The notes under the pieces were generated by a model. The model was given only the letters and a program-made list of their open reading frames with translations. It was not told where the DNA came from and made no database searches. A program made the translations under genes and the position numbers. Below, one piece after another: positions 51,089 through 59,581 of a stretch of DNA of 64,000 nt. The first letter of the stretch is position 1. Each line of letters starts with the position of its first letter. The DNA is from Streptomyces sp. C10-9-1 (GTDB lineage Bacteria; Actinomycetota; Actinomycetes; Streptomycetales; Streptomycetaceae): contig NZ_JANHKP010000007.1 of assembly GCF_024497955.1 (NCBI RefSeq), forward strand, positions 62,001-126,000. Reading direction: 5' to 3'.

Positions 51089-52072
51089 TCAGCCCTTGCG
51101 CCGCCGCATGGCGAGGATCAGCAGCGCTCCGCCGCCGAGGGCGAGCACCGCGGGGATCACGGGGCCGCCCTGCGGCTCCGGTGCGGCGTCCGGTCCGGCG
51201 GCGTCCGCGCCGCCGGAGGAGCCGGAACCGCCGCCCGTGCGGCCCTCCTCGGCGTCCGGGGCCTCGAAGGGCACCCGCTCCACGGGGCTCTGCCCGCCCT
51301 CGGTCCCGAACATCAGCGCCTTTCCGTCGAGGGTGAAGGAGACGGACTCGGCCTGCCGCTGGATCGGGGCGCGGATCCGGAAGTCCTCGCCGGGGCCCCC
51401 GTCGGTCCACCGGTAGCCGCGGGCGCTGAAGTACGAGCGGAGCACCAGGAACCGCCCGTCCGGGGAGAAGGCCCCGTCGGTGACCCAGGGCACCTCCCCG
51501 ATGCGCCGGAAGACGTTCACGGCGCCGGTGGCCAGCTTCTCGGGGCCCTCGTAGAGGCCGCCGCCGTCCTCTCTCTTCGAGGCGATGTAGACCCGGCCGG
51601 TCACCGGATGGACCATCAGCGCCTCGGCGTTGCGCGGCCCGTCGGCGTACTGCACGTCGAACTGCGTGGCGGTGACGGTCAGGTCGCGCAGCTCCCCGGG
51701 CTCGGGGAAGCGGTAGATCCAGACGTGGTCCCAACTGCCGTCGAGGTTGTCGCCGATGTCGCCGACGTAGACGTTGCCGTCCGGGCCGACGGAGACCGCC
51801 TCCATGTCCCGCGGCGTGCCGACACCGCGCAGGGTGACGGTCGCCACGGTCTCCCCCGTCCGGGAGTCGACCGCGAACACCCTGGGCTCGTCCTGGTCGT
51901 TGTGCGTCCAGTAGACCCCGGGGTGCGCCCGGCTGGCGGCGAGGCCGCTGGACTCGACGATCCTCGGGTCCTCGACGGTGAACCCCGGGTCCTCGGCGGC
52001 GGCCACGGGCACGGCGGCGGTCAGCACGAGCAGCGCGGCGGCGGCACCGGTGGCGAGCGGAAGCGAACGCAT
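51089..52072 (-). CDS. Secreted beta-propeller-type membrane-anchored protein
   Basis: 327 residues. Signal peptide MRSLPLATGAAAALLVLTAA ending VAAA. The beta-propeller-like repeats include SSGLAASRAHPGVYWTHNDQDEPRVFAVDSRTGE, MEAVSVGPDGNVYVGDIGDNLDGSWDHVWIYRFPEP, AEALMVHPVTGRVYIASKRE, GAFSPDGRFLVLRSYFSARGYRW and VSFTLDGKALMFGTEG. A Gly/Ser/Ala linker then leads to the C-terminal helix PVIPAVLALGGGALLILAM and an RRRKG anchor. It is an exported esterase-like or carbohydrate-binding scaffold of unknown activity. Start ATG at 52072. Confidence 0.88.
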   Translation of the reverse strand: MRSLPLATGAAAALLVLTAAVPVAAAEDPGFTVEDPRIVESSGLAASRAHPGVYWTHNDQDEPRVFAVDSRTGETVATVTLRGVGTPRDMEAVSVGPDGNVYVGDIGDNLDGSWDHVWIYRFPEPGELRDLTVTATQFDVQYADGPRNAEALMVHPVTGRVYIASKREDGGGLYEGPEKLATGAVNVFRRIGEVPWVTDGAFSPDGRFLVLRSYFSARGYRWTDGGPGEDFRIRAPIQRQAESVSFTLDGKALMFGTEGGQSPVERVPFEAPDAEEGRTGGGSGSSGGADAAGPDAAPEPQGGPVIPAVLALGGGALLILAMRRRKG

Positions 52073-52293
52073 GACCCAAGACTGCCACCTCGGTGAGGGA
52101 GCGCGGCGCCCCCGGCCGGGGCACAGGGGTGCGCGGGGGCCCGCGCGCGGCGCGGAACCCCCGCGTGCCGCCCGGGCGCCGGGGGCGACCGGGCACGGGC
52201 CGGCGCTTCCGGGACGGGAGGCCGGGAGCCGTGGTCAGCCTCACACCGCTGGTCACTGCCGGGTTACCGGCGGGTTCGGCGATGATGTCGGCC

Positions 52294-52977
52294 ATGCGCT
52301 TCCTGTTCGTCGGCGATTCCATGACCATCGGGAGCGCCGGCGACTACAGCTGGCGCTACCGGATGTGGCAGCACCTGGCCGCGCTCGACGAGCCGCACGA
52401 GATCGTCGGCCCGAGGGACACCCTCTTCGACACGGCCGAGAACGCCCCCGTCTCCACCCGCTACGCCGACCCCTCGTTCCCGGCCGAGGCCCGCCGGCAC
52501 CTGGCGGGGTGGGGCGAGGGCTGGCTGCACATGGCCCCCGTCATCCAGGACGTGGTCGCCGCGCACCGCCCCGATGTGCTGCTGGTCTCGCTCGGCCTGA
52601 TCGACCTCGGCTTCTACACCGACGCCGGGCAGACGGACGGCAACGTACGGGAGTTCGTGGCCCGGGCCCGGGCCGCCAACCCGGCGGTGCGCATGGTGCT
52701 CCTGCCAGTGATCCCCAACGTCCGCGCCGAGACCGACGCCCCGTTCGCGGCCGAGTGCGAGCGCTTCAACGCCCTGCTCGCGCGGGCCGTCGCCGACCTG
52801 GACTCCCCCGCCTCCCCGCTGCTGCTCGCCTCGCGCCCCGCCGGGTACGACCTGCGCACCGACACCTACGACGGCACCCACCCGGGCCCCAGCGGCGAGA
52901 TCAAGCTCGCGGGCGCCTTCGCCGACGCCATGCACCGGGCGTGGGGGCTGGGCAGCGCCTACGAGGTGGCCGCCTGA
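52294..52977 (+). CDS. SGNH/GDSL-family hydrolase
   Basis: 227 residues. Block I is FLFVGDSMTIGSAGDYSWRYRMW, with the catalytic Ser in GDSM. Block III is LVSLGLIDLGFYT, where the usual G-x-N-D Asn is not conserved. Block V is YDGTHPGPSG, with the Asp/His pair. No signal peptide, so it is probably cytosolic. Start ATG at 52294 (MRFLFVGDSM); in-frame ATGs at 52282 and 52285 are alternatives. Confidence 0.88.
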   Translation: MRFLFVGDSMTIGSAGDYSWRYRMWQHLAALDEPHEIVGPRDTLFDTAENAPVSTRYADPSFPAEARRHLAGWGEGWLHMAPVIQDVVAAHRPDVLLVSLGLIDLGFYTDAGQTDGNVREFVARARAANPAVRMVLLPVIPNVRAETDAPFAAECERFNALLARAVADLDSPASPLLLASRPAGYDLRTDTYDGTHPGPSGEIKLAGAFADAMHRAWGLGSAYEVAA

Positions 52978-53038
52978 GGCGGCCAGCCCCGCGGTGGCGC
53001 GAGGGGCCCCGGGAAGGGGACGCCCCGGGCCGTACGGG

Positions 53039-53455
53039 TCAGCCCGACAGCAGCTCCGGGTGGTCGGCGAGCCCCGCGAGGTGAGCCGCGGGGTCGGCGA
53101 TCAGCCGGCGGCTCGCCAGATCGAGCATCCCCGCCACACCGGTGATCTCCGCGGCCACGGTGCCGTCCTCGGTGAGGACCTGCTGCTCGACCCGGAAGGT
53201 CTTGCCCTCGCCGTAGACGAAACGGCAGGTCACCCGGACCCGGTCGCCGCCGCGCAGCTCGCGGGCGTACTTCACGGTGACCTCCAGCGCCACCGGGCCG
53301 ACGCCGCTGGCGAGCAGCTTCTCCTGCGGCAGTCCGGCGGCCCGCAGCAGCTCCCAGCGGGCGTGCTCCGCGTACTGGAGGTAGACGGCCTGGTTGAGGT
53401 GGCCCTGGGTGTCCAGCTCGTAGCCGCGCACCGTCACATCGACGAAGAAGGTCAT
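53039..53455 (-). CDS. 4-hydroxybenzoyl-CoA thioesterase (hotdog) family protein
   Basis: 138 residues. Hotdog signature YELDTQGHLNQAVYLQYAEHARWELLRAAGL, with the catalytic Asp/His-Asn pattern of the 4HBT/YbgC type, then VKYARELRGGDRVRVTCRFVYGEGKTFRVEQQVL. It hydrolyses an acyl- or aryl-CoA. ATG at 53455 (MTFFVDVTVRG). It converges with the GDSL gene and is divergent from the CBS gene. Confidence 0.92.
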   Translation of the reverse strand: MTFFVDVTVRGYELDTQGHLNQAVYLQYAEHARWELLRAAGLPQEKLLASGVGPVALEVTVKYARELRGGDRVRVTCRFVYGEGKTFRVEQQVLTEDGTVAAEITGVAGMLDLASRRLIADPAAHLAGLADHPELLSG

Positions 53456-53594
53456 GACCGGGCAACCGCACGCGCCCCTTCCCCATTCCCGTCCGCGGCT
53501 CCCCGGCCGCCGCGGACCGGAGGGTTCGAACCGCCGCTGCGGGGCACCCGGTACACCGTCCGGAACCGACCGCGATCCCGAGAGGGGCCGAACC

Positions 53595-54029
53595 ATGGCA
53601 CAGGAGCTGCGGGCCGAGGACATCATGACCCAGGCCGCCACCTGCGTGGGCGCGCACCAGTCACTGCACGAGGCCGCCCGGATGATGCGGGACCTCGGGG
53701 TGGGCGCGCTGCCGATCTGCGGCGACAACAACCGGCTGACCGGCATGGTGACCGACCGGGACATCGTCGTCACCTGCTGCGCCGAGGGCGTGGACCCGGC
53801 GACCGTCCAGGCCGGGACCCTGGCGGGCGAGCTGCACTGGACGGACACCGGGGCGAGCGCCTCCGAGGTCCTGCGGATCATGGAGGAGCACCACGTCAAG
53901 CGCCTGCCGGTGATCGACGTGAACGGCGGGCACCGGCTGGTCGGCATGATCACCGAGGCGAACCTGGCCAGGAACCTCAGCGACGCCCAGATCGCGGAGT
54001 TCGCGGCGGCCGTCTACGCGCAGGCGTAG
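53595..54029 (+). CDS. CBS-domain protein
   Basis: 144 residues consisting of a CBS pair: RAEDIMTQAATCVGAHQSLHEAARMMRDLGVGALPICGDNNRLTGMVTDRDIVV and ASEVLRIMEEHHVKRLPVIDVNGGHRLVGMITEANLARNL. Stand-alone CBS pairs bind adenosine nucleotides and regulate partner proteins. ATG at 53595; GAGAGGGGCCG lies upstream. Confidence 0.93.
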   Translation: MAQELRAEDIMTQAATCVGAHQSLHEAARMMRDLGVGALPICGDNNRLTGMVTDRDIVVTCCAEGVDPATVQAGTLAGELHWTDTGASASEVLRIMEEHHVKRLPVIDVNGGHRLVGMITEANLARNLSDAQIAEFAAAVYAQA

Positions 54030-54046
54030 GGGCCGCCGGGCGCGCG

Positions 54047-54095
54047 TCCGCCGGGGTCCGGGGCCGTCCGGCCCCCTGCGTCGCCCCGGCGGACG
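54047..54095. terminator. Cruciform-type terminator after CBS gene
   Basis: GTCCGCCGGGG pairs with CCCCGGCGGAC (11 bp) around an inner GGGGCC-GTCC-GGCCCC hairpin. Confidence 0.75.
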
Positions 54096-54150
54096 GGAAC
54101 CCCGTGCCGCCCTTGCCCGGAGCGTGCTCGAAGGCGTTGGCTTGGGACCC

Positions 54151-55149
54151 ATGGAGTACACACAGCTAGGACGCACCGGACTCAAGGTCAGCCGCCTCGT
54201 CCTCGGCACGATGAACTTCGGGCCCCAGACCGACGAGGCCGACAGCCACGCGATCATGGACGCGGCGCTGGACGCGGGCGTGAACTTCGTGGACACCGCC
54301 AACGTGTACGGATGGGGCGAGAGCAAGGGCCGCACGGAGGAGATCATCGGCTCCTGGTTCGCGGGCGACACCCGGCGGCGGGACAAGGTGGTCCTCGCCA
54401 CCAAGGTCTACGGCTCGATGGACCGCTCCGGCGGGACCTGGCCCAACCACGACAAGCTCTCCGCGGTCAACATCCGCCGCGCGGTCGGGGCCAGCCTCCG
54501 GCGGCTGAACACGGACTACATCGACCTCTACCAGTTCCACCACGTCGACCGGGACACCCCGTTCGAGGAGATCTGGCAGGCGGTGGACGTGCTGATCCGC
54601 CAGGGCAAGGTCCTCTACGCGGGCTCCAGCAACTTCCCCGGCTACAAGATCGCCCAGGCGAACGAGGCCGCCGCCCGGCGCGGGATGGTCGGGCTGGTCA
54701 GCGAGCAGTGCCTGTACAACCTGGTCGAGCGGCGGGCGGAGATGGAGGTGGTTCCCGCCGCCCGCGACTACGGCCTGGGCGTGATCCCCTGGTCGCCGCT
54801 GCACGGCGGGCTGCTCGGCGGGGTGATCCGCAGGGAGCGCGAGGGCGGTGCCGGGCCCCGCTCCGGTGGCGGGCGGGCGGCGGAGGCGCTGGCCGACACC
54901 GCCCTGCGCGGACGGATCGAGGCCTACGAGGACCTCCTCGGCAAGCACGGCCTGGAGCCGGGCCAGGTGGCCCTCGCGTGGCTGCTGACCCGTCCGGGCG
55001 TCACGGGCCCGATCATCGGCCCGCGGACCGGGGAGCAGCTGGACTCGGCCCTGCGCGCGGTCGAACTCGACCTGGGCGAGGAGCTGCTGGCGTCCCTGGA
55101 CGAGATCTTCCCCGGCCCGGGCCCCTCGCCGGAGGCCTTCGCCTGGTAG
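54151..55149 (+). CDS. Aldo/keto reductase
   Basis: 332 residues. TIM-barrel AKR: MEYTQLGRTGLKVSRLVLGTMNFG. The catalytic Asp/Tyr are in NFVDTANVYGWGESKGRTEE, Lys in VVLATKVYGSMDRSGG, and His in YQFHHVDRDTPFEE. NADPH-binding is through GVTGPIIGPRTGEQLDSAL. Similar to the L-glyceraldehyde-3-phosphate reductase/Kv-beta group. The end of the gene lies in a short tandem duplication. ATG at 54151; an upstream GTG would extend it by nine residues. Confidence 0.94.
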   Translation: MEYTQLGRTGLKVSRLVLGTMNFGPQTDEADSHAIMDAALDAGVNFVDTANVYGWGESKGRTEEIIGSWFAGDTRRRDKVVLATKVYGSMDRSGGTWPNHDKLSAVNIRRAVGASLRRLNTDYIDLYQFHHVDRDTPFEEIWQAVDVLIRQGKVLYAGSSNFPGYKIAQANEAAARRGMVGLVSEQCLYNLVERRAEMEVVPAARDYGLGVIPWSPLHGGLLGGVIRREREGGAGPRSGGGRAAEALADTALRGRIEAYEDLLGKHGLEPGQVALAWLLTRPGVTGPIIGPRTGEQLDSALRAVELDLGEELLASLDEIFPGPGPSPEAFAW

Positions 55150-55191
55150 GCGCCGGACCCTCGCCGGAGGCCGGCGCCCGGTAGGCGCCGG
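55121..55191. repeat. 35-bp tandem duplication spanning the AKR stop codon
   Basis: CCCTCGCCGGAGGCC, then TTCGCCTGGTAGGCGCCGGA, is followed directly by a second copy with four substitutions, which includes a second in-frame-looking TAG. Confidence 0.75.
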
Positions 55192-55277
55192 GCCCCGCAC
55201 CGGCCGCCTCCCCCGTCCCGGTGCCGGGCGGCGGCCGCCGCCGTCCGGTCGCCGGGTCGGCCGCAAGAGCCCCGCTT

Positions 55278-55300
55278 CCCCTGCAAGTCCCTTGCAGGGG
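55278..55300. terminator. Stem-loop, 9 bp
   Basis: CCCCTGCAA-GTCCC-TTGCAGGGG, 130 bases after the AKR stop. The rest of the 450-base gap to the inhibitor gene holds a GC-rich stretch with no gene, and then an AT-richer promoter zone (55480-55535) with a TAGGCT -10 at about 55527. Confidence 0.65.
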
Positions 55301-55601
55301 GGCGCTTTCCGGACCGATCCGGAAGCTCCGCGAGGACGCGTCCGGGCCGGTCGGCGCGGCCCTTCGTATACGGCCTCCGCGCCCGGCGCGGGCCCTGCCG
55401 CCTCCCTCTTCCGCCTCCGGCCCGCTCCGGCGCGCCCGCGGCACACGCACGCCGGGCGGACTCCCGAAACACCCCGGCAATTGCGCAAGTTGCCGCAAAA
55501 TCTTTCAGCGCGGCGCCGGGCATCCCTAGGCTTCCGGTCACGGAGCGACGCCGGAAACCCCGCGTCCCCGCCGCCCCGGCCACCGACCCAAGGGAACCCC
55601 G

Positions 55602-55910
55602 ATGAGACTCTCCGCACGCTCCGCGGTCCGCTTCGCCCTCCCCGCCCTCCTCGCCGGCACGGCGGCGCTCACGGGCGCCCCGGGGGCCGCCGCCGACCCC
55701 GCCCCCGGATGCGTCACCCACTCCTCGGGCTGGCGGTACACCTTCGTCACCAACAGCTGCGCCGACCCCCAGCGGGTCACCGTCGCCTATCTCGACGGCA
55801 CGGCGGTGCCCTGCCGTACGGCCGCCCCGGGCGGCGTCGTCACCTTCCCCGGGTACGGGACGCGGGGGAACCGGGTGCTCTCGGTCGACCTCTGCCCCGC
55901 GGGCGACTGA
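55602..55910 (+). CDS. Secreted alpha-amylase inhibitor, tendamistat family
   Basis: 102 residues with a Sec signal peptide cleaved after about residue 31 (GAAA|DPAPG). The mature 70-residue domain matches tendamistat/Haim proteins. Cys at 37, 53, 71 and 98 give the spacings 16-18-27 (tendamistat 16-18-28), forming two disulfides. The inhibitory WRY triad is at 44-46, exactly seven residues after the first Cys as in tendamistat. Tendamistat-type proteins bind tightly in the active-site cleft of animal alpha-amylases. The gene is monocistronic with GGGAACCCC before the ATG. Confidence 0.9.
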   Translation: MRLSARSAVRFALPALLAGTAALTGAPGAAADPAPGCVTHSSGWRYTFVTNSCADPQRVTVAYLDGTAVPCRTAAPGGVVTFPGYGTRGNRVLSVDLCPAGD

Positions 55911-55999
55911 GCCGGGAGCGGCCCGGCACCACCGGGGCGGGGGCACGGGGCGCCCACGGGCGGCGGTGCCGCAGGGCCAGGCGGTCGCGAACAGGCGCC

Positions 56000-56968
56000 T
56001 CAGTAGCGGCAGTCGTCGCAGGAGCAGGGCGGCTCGTACAGTTCCCGTCGGCGGCGCTCGTCGCCGAGGCGGGCGAGCCGGTGCTCCGGGAGGTGGTCCT
56101 GCACCTGCCACCACTCCAGGGTGAATGCGCAGTCCTCCTCCCCCTGGACGAGGAACGGCCCGTTCTCGCGCAGCGGTTCGCAGAAGTACCAGCGCTCCGC
56201 GCGGGCGAGCACCGCCTCCGGGGCGGGCTCGGCGGGGCCGCCGTCCTCCCCGAGGGCGCGGACGCGGTGGACGTCCGCCGCGGTGATGTCGCGCACCGGG
56301 GCCAGGACGAGCGGCCAGCACGCGGGATCGTCCGAGTCGTCGACGCCCTCCGGCACTCGGGCGGGCTCCCCTGTGAGCACGCGCACCGCCCACTCGCGCA
56401 GCCCCGTCGCCGCGGAGACCTCCCCCACGGGCAGACCGCTGCGGACCGCGTGCACGGCCAGGCCCTCCGTCTCCGTGAGGGCACCACGGCCGTTCTCGAC
56501 CGACCTCGCGGCCGCGCCCGCCCGGCGCAGCCAGTACCCCGGGGCGCAGCCGTCCGGCACCGGGTCGCCGAGGTGGTCGGCGCACCGGCTCCCGGGGCCG
56601 AGGGGCGCCTTGTTGGTGCAGAGGGAGTGCCCGCACAGTTCGGCCACCCGCTGGGTGCCCAGTTCGGCGTCGAAGAGGGTGCACGCGCGGAACACCCGCC
56701 GGGGGTCGCCGCCCTGCGCGGTGAAGAACCGTATGCGCTCGCCGGGTCGGGCGCGCTCGACCCGGAAGGTCCTGACCTCCCAGGCGGAGAGGACGTGCCC
56801 GGCCATGGCCACGGCCAGGGCGGGGAAGGGGCGGAAGGGCTGCGCGGCGGAGTCGTCGACGGTCGGTATCCGGGTGAACGGGCGGCGGGTGTCGTGGTCG
56901 TCGAGGTGCCGGAGTGCGAGCGCCAGGAGTGCGGCGGCGTCGACGTCCGTGCCGTCTGCTTCGGGCAT
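56000..56968 (-). CDS. Hypothetical cysteine-rich cytoplasmic protein
   Basis: 322 residues, family not recognised. Visible features are a Cys/His cluster LCGHSLCTNKAPLGPGSRCADHLGDPVPDGC at about 130-165, which could bind zinc; the segment WYFCEPLRENGPFLVQGEEDCAFTLEWWQVQDHLPE; and the C-terminal PPCSCDDCRY. No signal peptide or membrane helix. It contains VSAATGLREWAVRVLTGE, resembling a short HTH-like helix pair. ATG at 56968. It converges on the amylase-inhibitor gene. Confidence 0.75.
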   Translation of the reverse strand: MPEADGTDVDAAALLALALRHLDDHDTRRPFTRIPTVDDSAAQPFRPFPALAVAMAGHVLSAWEVRTFRVERARPGERIRFFTAQGGDPRRVFRACTLFDAELGTQRVAELCGHSLCTNKAPLGPGSRCADHLGDPVPDGCAPGYWLRRAGAAARSVENGRGALTETEGLAVHAVRSGLPVGEVSAATGLREWAVRVLTGEPARVPEGVDDSDDPACWPLVLAPVRDITAADVHRVRALGEDGGPAEPAPEAVLARAERWYFCEPLRENGPFLVQGEEDCAFTLEWWQVQDHLPEHRLARLGDERRRRELYEPPCSCDDCRY

Positions 56969-57398
56969 GGGGCGCTCCGTTCGGGGGTCGGTGGCCGGGC
57001 GGGGCCGCTGGCTCCGGGCGCGGGGCGGGACGGCCTGGCGGGACGGTCCGGGCGAGCGGGACACTACCGGCGGACCGGCGGTGACGGGAACGTCTTTTCA
57101 CCGCCGGAGGGGCCGCACGGTGTTCCGGATCACACCGCGGGCGAATCCCCTCGGCCGGAGCGGGCGCATGACGGGCAATCAAGAATGCCGGACCCAAGGG
57201 ATCACACGCGAAATCCGCCGGAATTTCCCCGGGAAAGGACTCCCGGTGACGGGGAACGGGTCTTCTTGAGCCCTGCGACCCCGCGTGGTACTTCTTTCCT
57301 CGCGCCGCATCGGCGCCTCAAGGCCATTGACCACGGCCTTGACGCAGGGGGCGGGAAGAGCAGACTCGGAACGCGACGCCGACCCCTGCCATCGCACC
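56969..57398. other. Divergent intergenic region
   Basis: About 430 bases between two divergent genes, AT-richer from 57170 to 57350. AAGGCC-N9-GGCCTT (57320-57340) encloses TTGACC, and a second TTGACG follows directly; these are candidate -35/operator elements for the secreted-protein gene. No gene is visible. Confidence 0.5.
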
Positions 57399-58415
57399 AT
57401 GAGGGGAATGACGTTGTCGTCTGTTTTCTTGCGGCGATCGGGGGGCTCCGGAATCCTTGCGGGGATATCCGCGCTCAGCGCAGCCGCGGTTCTGGCCACT
57501 GCCGTCCCGGCCCACGCCGGCACCGGGAGCGGTGGAGCCCCGGCGGAGCGCGCGGCCGCGGTGGTGGAGCACGCGACCGGTGTCGCCGACCTCGTGCCCG
57601 GTACGGCGCCCGCGCCGGACGCGGCCGCGAAGGCCGTCACCGGCACCGCCGCCGGGCAGGTCACCGTCACGGCCCCCGCGGAGGCGGGGGGACTGGTGGA
57701 GCTGAGCGCGGCGGACGGCAGCCGTGTGCGTCTGGGCCTGCCCGAGGCCGAGGGCGTGGCAGGGGTCGCGACCGGCTCCGGCACCGTCGTCTATCCGGGC
57801 GCGGGCGGCGAGGACGTGGATCTGGCCGTGCAGCCGACGGCCGACGGCGGAGCCCGCGCCCTGGTCACGCTGAAGGACCGCTCGGCGGCCCGCGTCCACC
57901 GATTCGACCTCGATCTGCCGGAGGGCGCACGGCTCGCCCCGGACGGGACCGGCGGGTACCTGATCGTCCGGGAGGAGGGGCCCGGCGCCACGGCGGTGCT
58001 CGGTGCGATCGACGCCCCCTGGGCGAAGGACGCCCGCGGCAGGGCCGTTCGGACCGCCTACCGGCTGGAGGGCGACCGCCTCGTCCAGACCGTGTCCCCC
58101 GACGCGGGGACCGTGTTCCCGGTCGTCGCCGACCCGAAGGTCTCGCTCGGCTGGAGCATCTATCTGCGGTTCGGCAAGACGGAGGTGAAGAAGCTCGCCG
58201 GCACGTCGGTCTACCATTTCGCCGCCGTGGCAACGGTGATGGCGTGCGCCAAGATTCCGAATGCCGTCGCCGCTGCCGGTTGCGGGGCGGCACTCACCGC
58301 GCAGATGGCGTCGCTGCGGTCCCAGATGCAGGATGCGGCCAAGGCGAATCAGTGCGTGGAATGGAAGGTCAGCTACGTGGGCGTGATCACGGGATGGAAG
58401 CGGTACAAGTGCTGA
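57399..58415 (+). CDS. Secreted hypothetical protein with Cys-containing C-terminal domain
   Basis: 338 residues. The signal peptide ends about AVPAHA. A beta-rich central region (VTVTAPAEAGGLVELSAADGSRVRLGLPEA, VYPGAGGEDVDLAVQPTADGGARALVTLKDR, RFDLDLPEGARLAPDGTGGYLIVREE) ends in the recurrent FPVVADPKVSLGW motif. A compact C-terminal domain of about 75 residues follows, with four Cys, ending QCVEWKVSYVGVITGWKRYKC. Streptomycetes encode many secreted proteins with this common N-part and variable C-part, suggesting an exported effector or bacteriocin-like domain (inference). ATG at 57399; a second ATG at 57408 is possible. The stop overlaps the next small gene. Confidence 0.78.
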   Translation: MRGMTLSSVFLRRSGGSGILAGISALSAAAVLATAVPAHAGTGSGGAPAERAAAVVEHATGVADLVPGTAPAPDAAAKAVTGTAAGQVTVTAPAEAGGLVELSAADGSRVRLGLPEAEGVAGVATGSGTVVYPGAGGEDVDLAVQPTADGGARALVTLKDRSAARVHRFDLDLPEGARLAPDGTGGYLIVREEGPGATAVLGAIDAPWAKDARGRAVRTAYRLEGDRLVQTVSPDAGTVFPVVADPKVSLGWSIYLRFGKTEVKKLAGTSVYHFAAVATVMACAKIPNAVAAAGCGAALTAQMASLRSQMQDAAKANQCVEWKVSYVGVITGWKRYKC

Positions 58416-58603
58416 ACGTGGCGAAGGACCTGGGAATTCTGAGCGGTGTCTATCTCTCCGCAACCCTGCTGGTGTGGATCGTGGCGGGTGCGCCCGCGGC
58501 CCTGTGGATGCTGATGCTTCTGCCCGCCCTCGTCGCGGGGCGGCTGCTGCTGCACCACCGCGGGGCGCTGGCCGCGGCGGCGCGGGAGCGGCGGGGGCGC
58601 TGA
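58394..58603 (+). CDS. Small two-helix membrane protein, possible immunity/partner
   Basis: 69 residues overlapping the previous gene by 22 bases in another frame. Two hydrophobic helices: LSGVYLSATLLVWIVAGAPA and WMLMLLPALVAGRLLL; basic C-terminus ARERRGR. Start ATG at 58394, or GTG at 58409 beyond a GGATGG ribosome-like site. Translational coupling to a secreted protein is the arrangement of effector/immunity pairs, but no family is recognised. Confidence 0.6.
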   Translation: MEAVQVLNVAKDLGILSGVYLSATLLVWIVAGAPAALWMLMLLPALVAGRLLLHHRGALAAAARERRGR

Positions 58604-58740
58604 GGCCGACGGGCCGGAGGGGTGCGGGTCGCGCAGGCGCGGCCCGCACTCCGTGCGTCGGGACCGCGTGTACGCGGGACTGGGGTGCGCCGCACCGCGG
58701 GGGCTGCGGGGCGGCGACGGTGCGGCGGGGCCGGCCGGGC

Positions 58741-58827
58741 TCAGCCCAGGGCGCCGGCCACGGCGACGATCGCGAACAGCAGCACCAGCGCGGCGGCCAT
58801 GATCCGGTTGCGGGTCTTCGGGTTCAC
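58741..58827 (-). CDS. 28-residue membrane micro-protein
   Basis: GTG-started frame encoding VNPKTRNRIMAAALVLLFAI followed by VAVAGALG: a short basic N-terminus then one helix. I recognise this as a type of tiny conserved protein (N-terminus NPKTRNRIM) in streptomycete genomes. The ribosome site is weak. Confidence 0.6.
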   Translation of the reverse strand: MNPKTRNRIMAAALVLLFAIVAVAGALG

Positions 58828-58836
58828 GCTTCGAGG

Positions 58837-59406
58837 TTAACCCGGGTCCGGCAGGGTCCAGGACCCGACCGTCTCGTAGCGCGGCTGCTCGCCCCGCACC
58901 CCCCGCACCGGAAGGTTGCTGCGGACCAGGCACAGCCGGTCGACCTGCCAGGACAGGCTCTCGAAGCTGCGGAGGGCCTCCGCGTAGGGGCGCAGGTCGG
59001 TGTCCTCGCGCGCCCGGGCGACGGTCAGGTGGGGCGTGTAGGGGCGGTGGGCGTCGACGGTGATCCCGGTGCGGCGGGCCGCCGCCAGGGAGCGCTCTGC
59101 GAGCAGCCGCATCGTCCCGGCGTCCCCGTCCGTGCCGACCCAGAGCGCCCGGCGCCCGAAGTGCCCGCCACCGCGCAGCCGCAGCGGGAACGCGGGGGTG
59201 CGGTGGGCCGCCCTGCCGAGGCGTTCGCGGAGTTCGGGCAGGAGGCCGTCGTCGACCTCGCCCATGAAGGCGAGGGTGAAGTGCCATCCGGCGCGCCCGG
59301 TCCAGCGCAGCCCCGTCGCACCGGGCAGGTCCCGCAGGCCGCCGAGCGCCTCGGCGAGTTCTTCTGCGGCCCGCGGCGGCGGCAGCACGGCGGCGAAGAG
59401 TCTCAT
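58837..59406 (-). CDS. thpR: RNA 2',3'-cyclic phosphodiesterase
   Basis: 189 residues, 2H phosphoesterase. Two HxTx motifs: HFTLAFMGEV (about 42-51) and HLTVARARED (about 125-134); N-terminal MRLFAAVLPP. Family members open RNA 2',3'-cyclic phosphates and ligate tRNA halves in vitro. ATG at 59406. It ends nine bases before the micro-protein start, so the two may be co-transcribed. Confidence 0.94.
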   Translation of the reverse strand: MRLFAAVLPPPRAAEELAEALGGLRDLPGATGLRWTGRAGWHFTLAFMGEVDDGLLPELRERLGRAAHRTPAFPLRLRGGGHFGRRALWVGTDGDAGTMRLLAERSLAAARRTGITVDAHRPYTPHLTVARAREDTDLRPYAEALRSFESLSWQVDRLCLVRSNLPVRGVRGEQPRYETVGSWTLPDPG

Positions 59407-59581
59407 GCGCACATGATGCCGGTGCCCACCCTCCTGGGGGCCCGGCGCGCGCCGGGCCGCGACCGGACACGGCGGGGCCGCCGGGCGGCCGGGGCGGTGA
59501 CGGGGGCCCGTTCGGCGCGGGTGGGGCGTGGGGGGTGCGCGGGGAGCGAGGGGAGGCGCGGGAGGGGGCGGTGTCCCGGGG

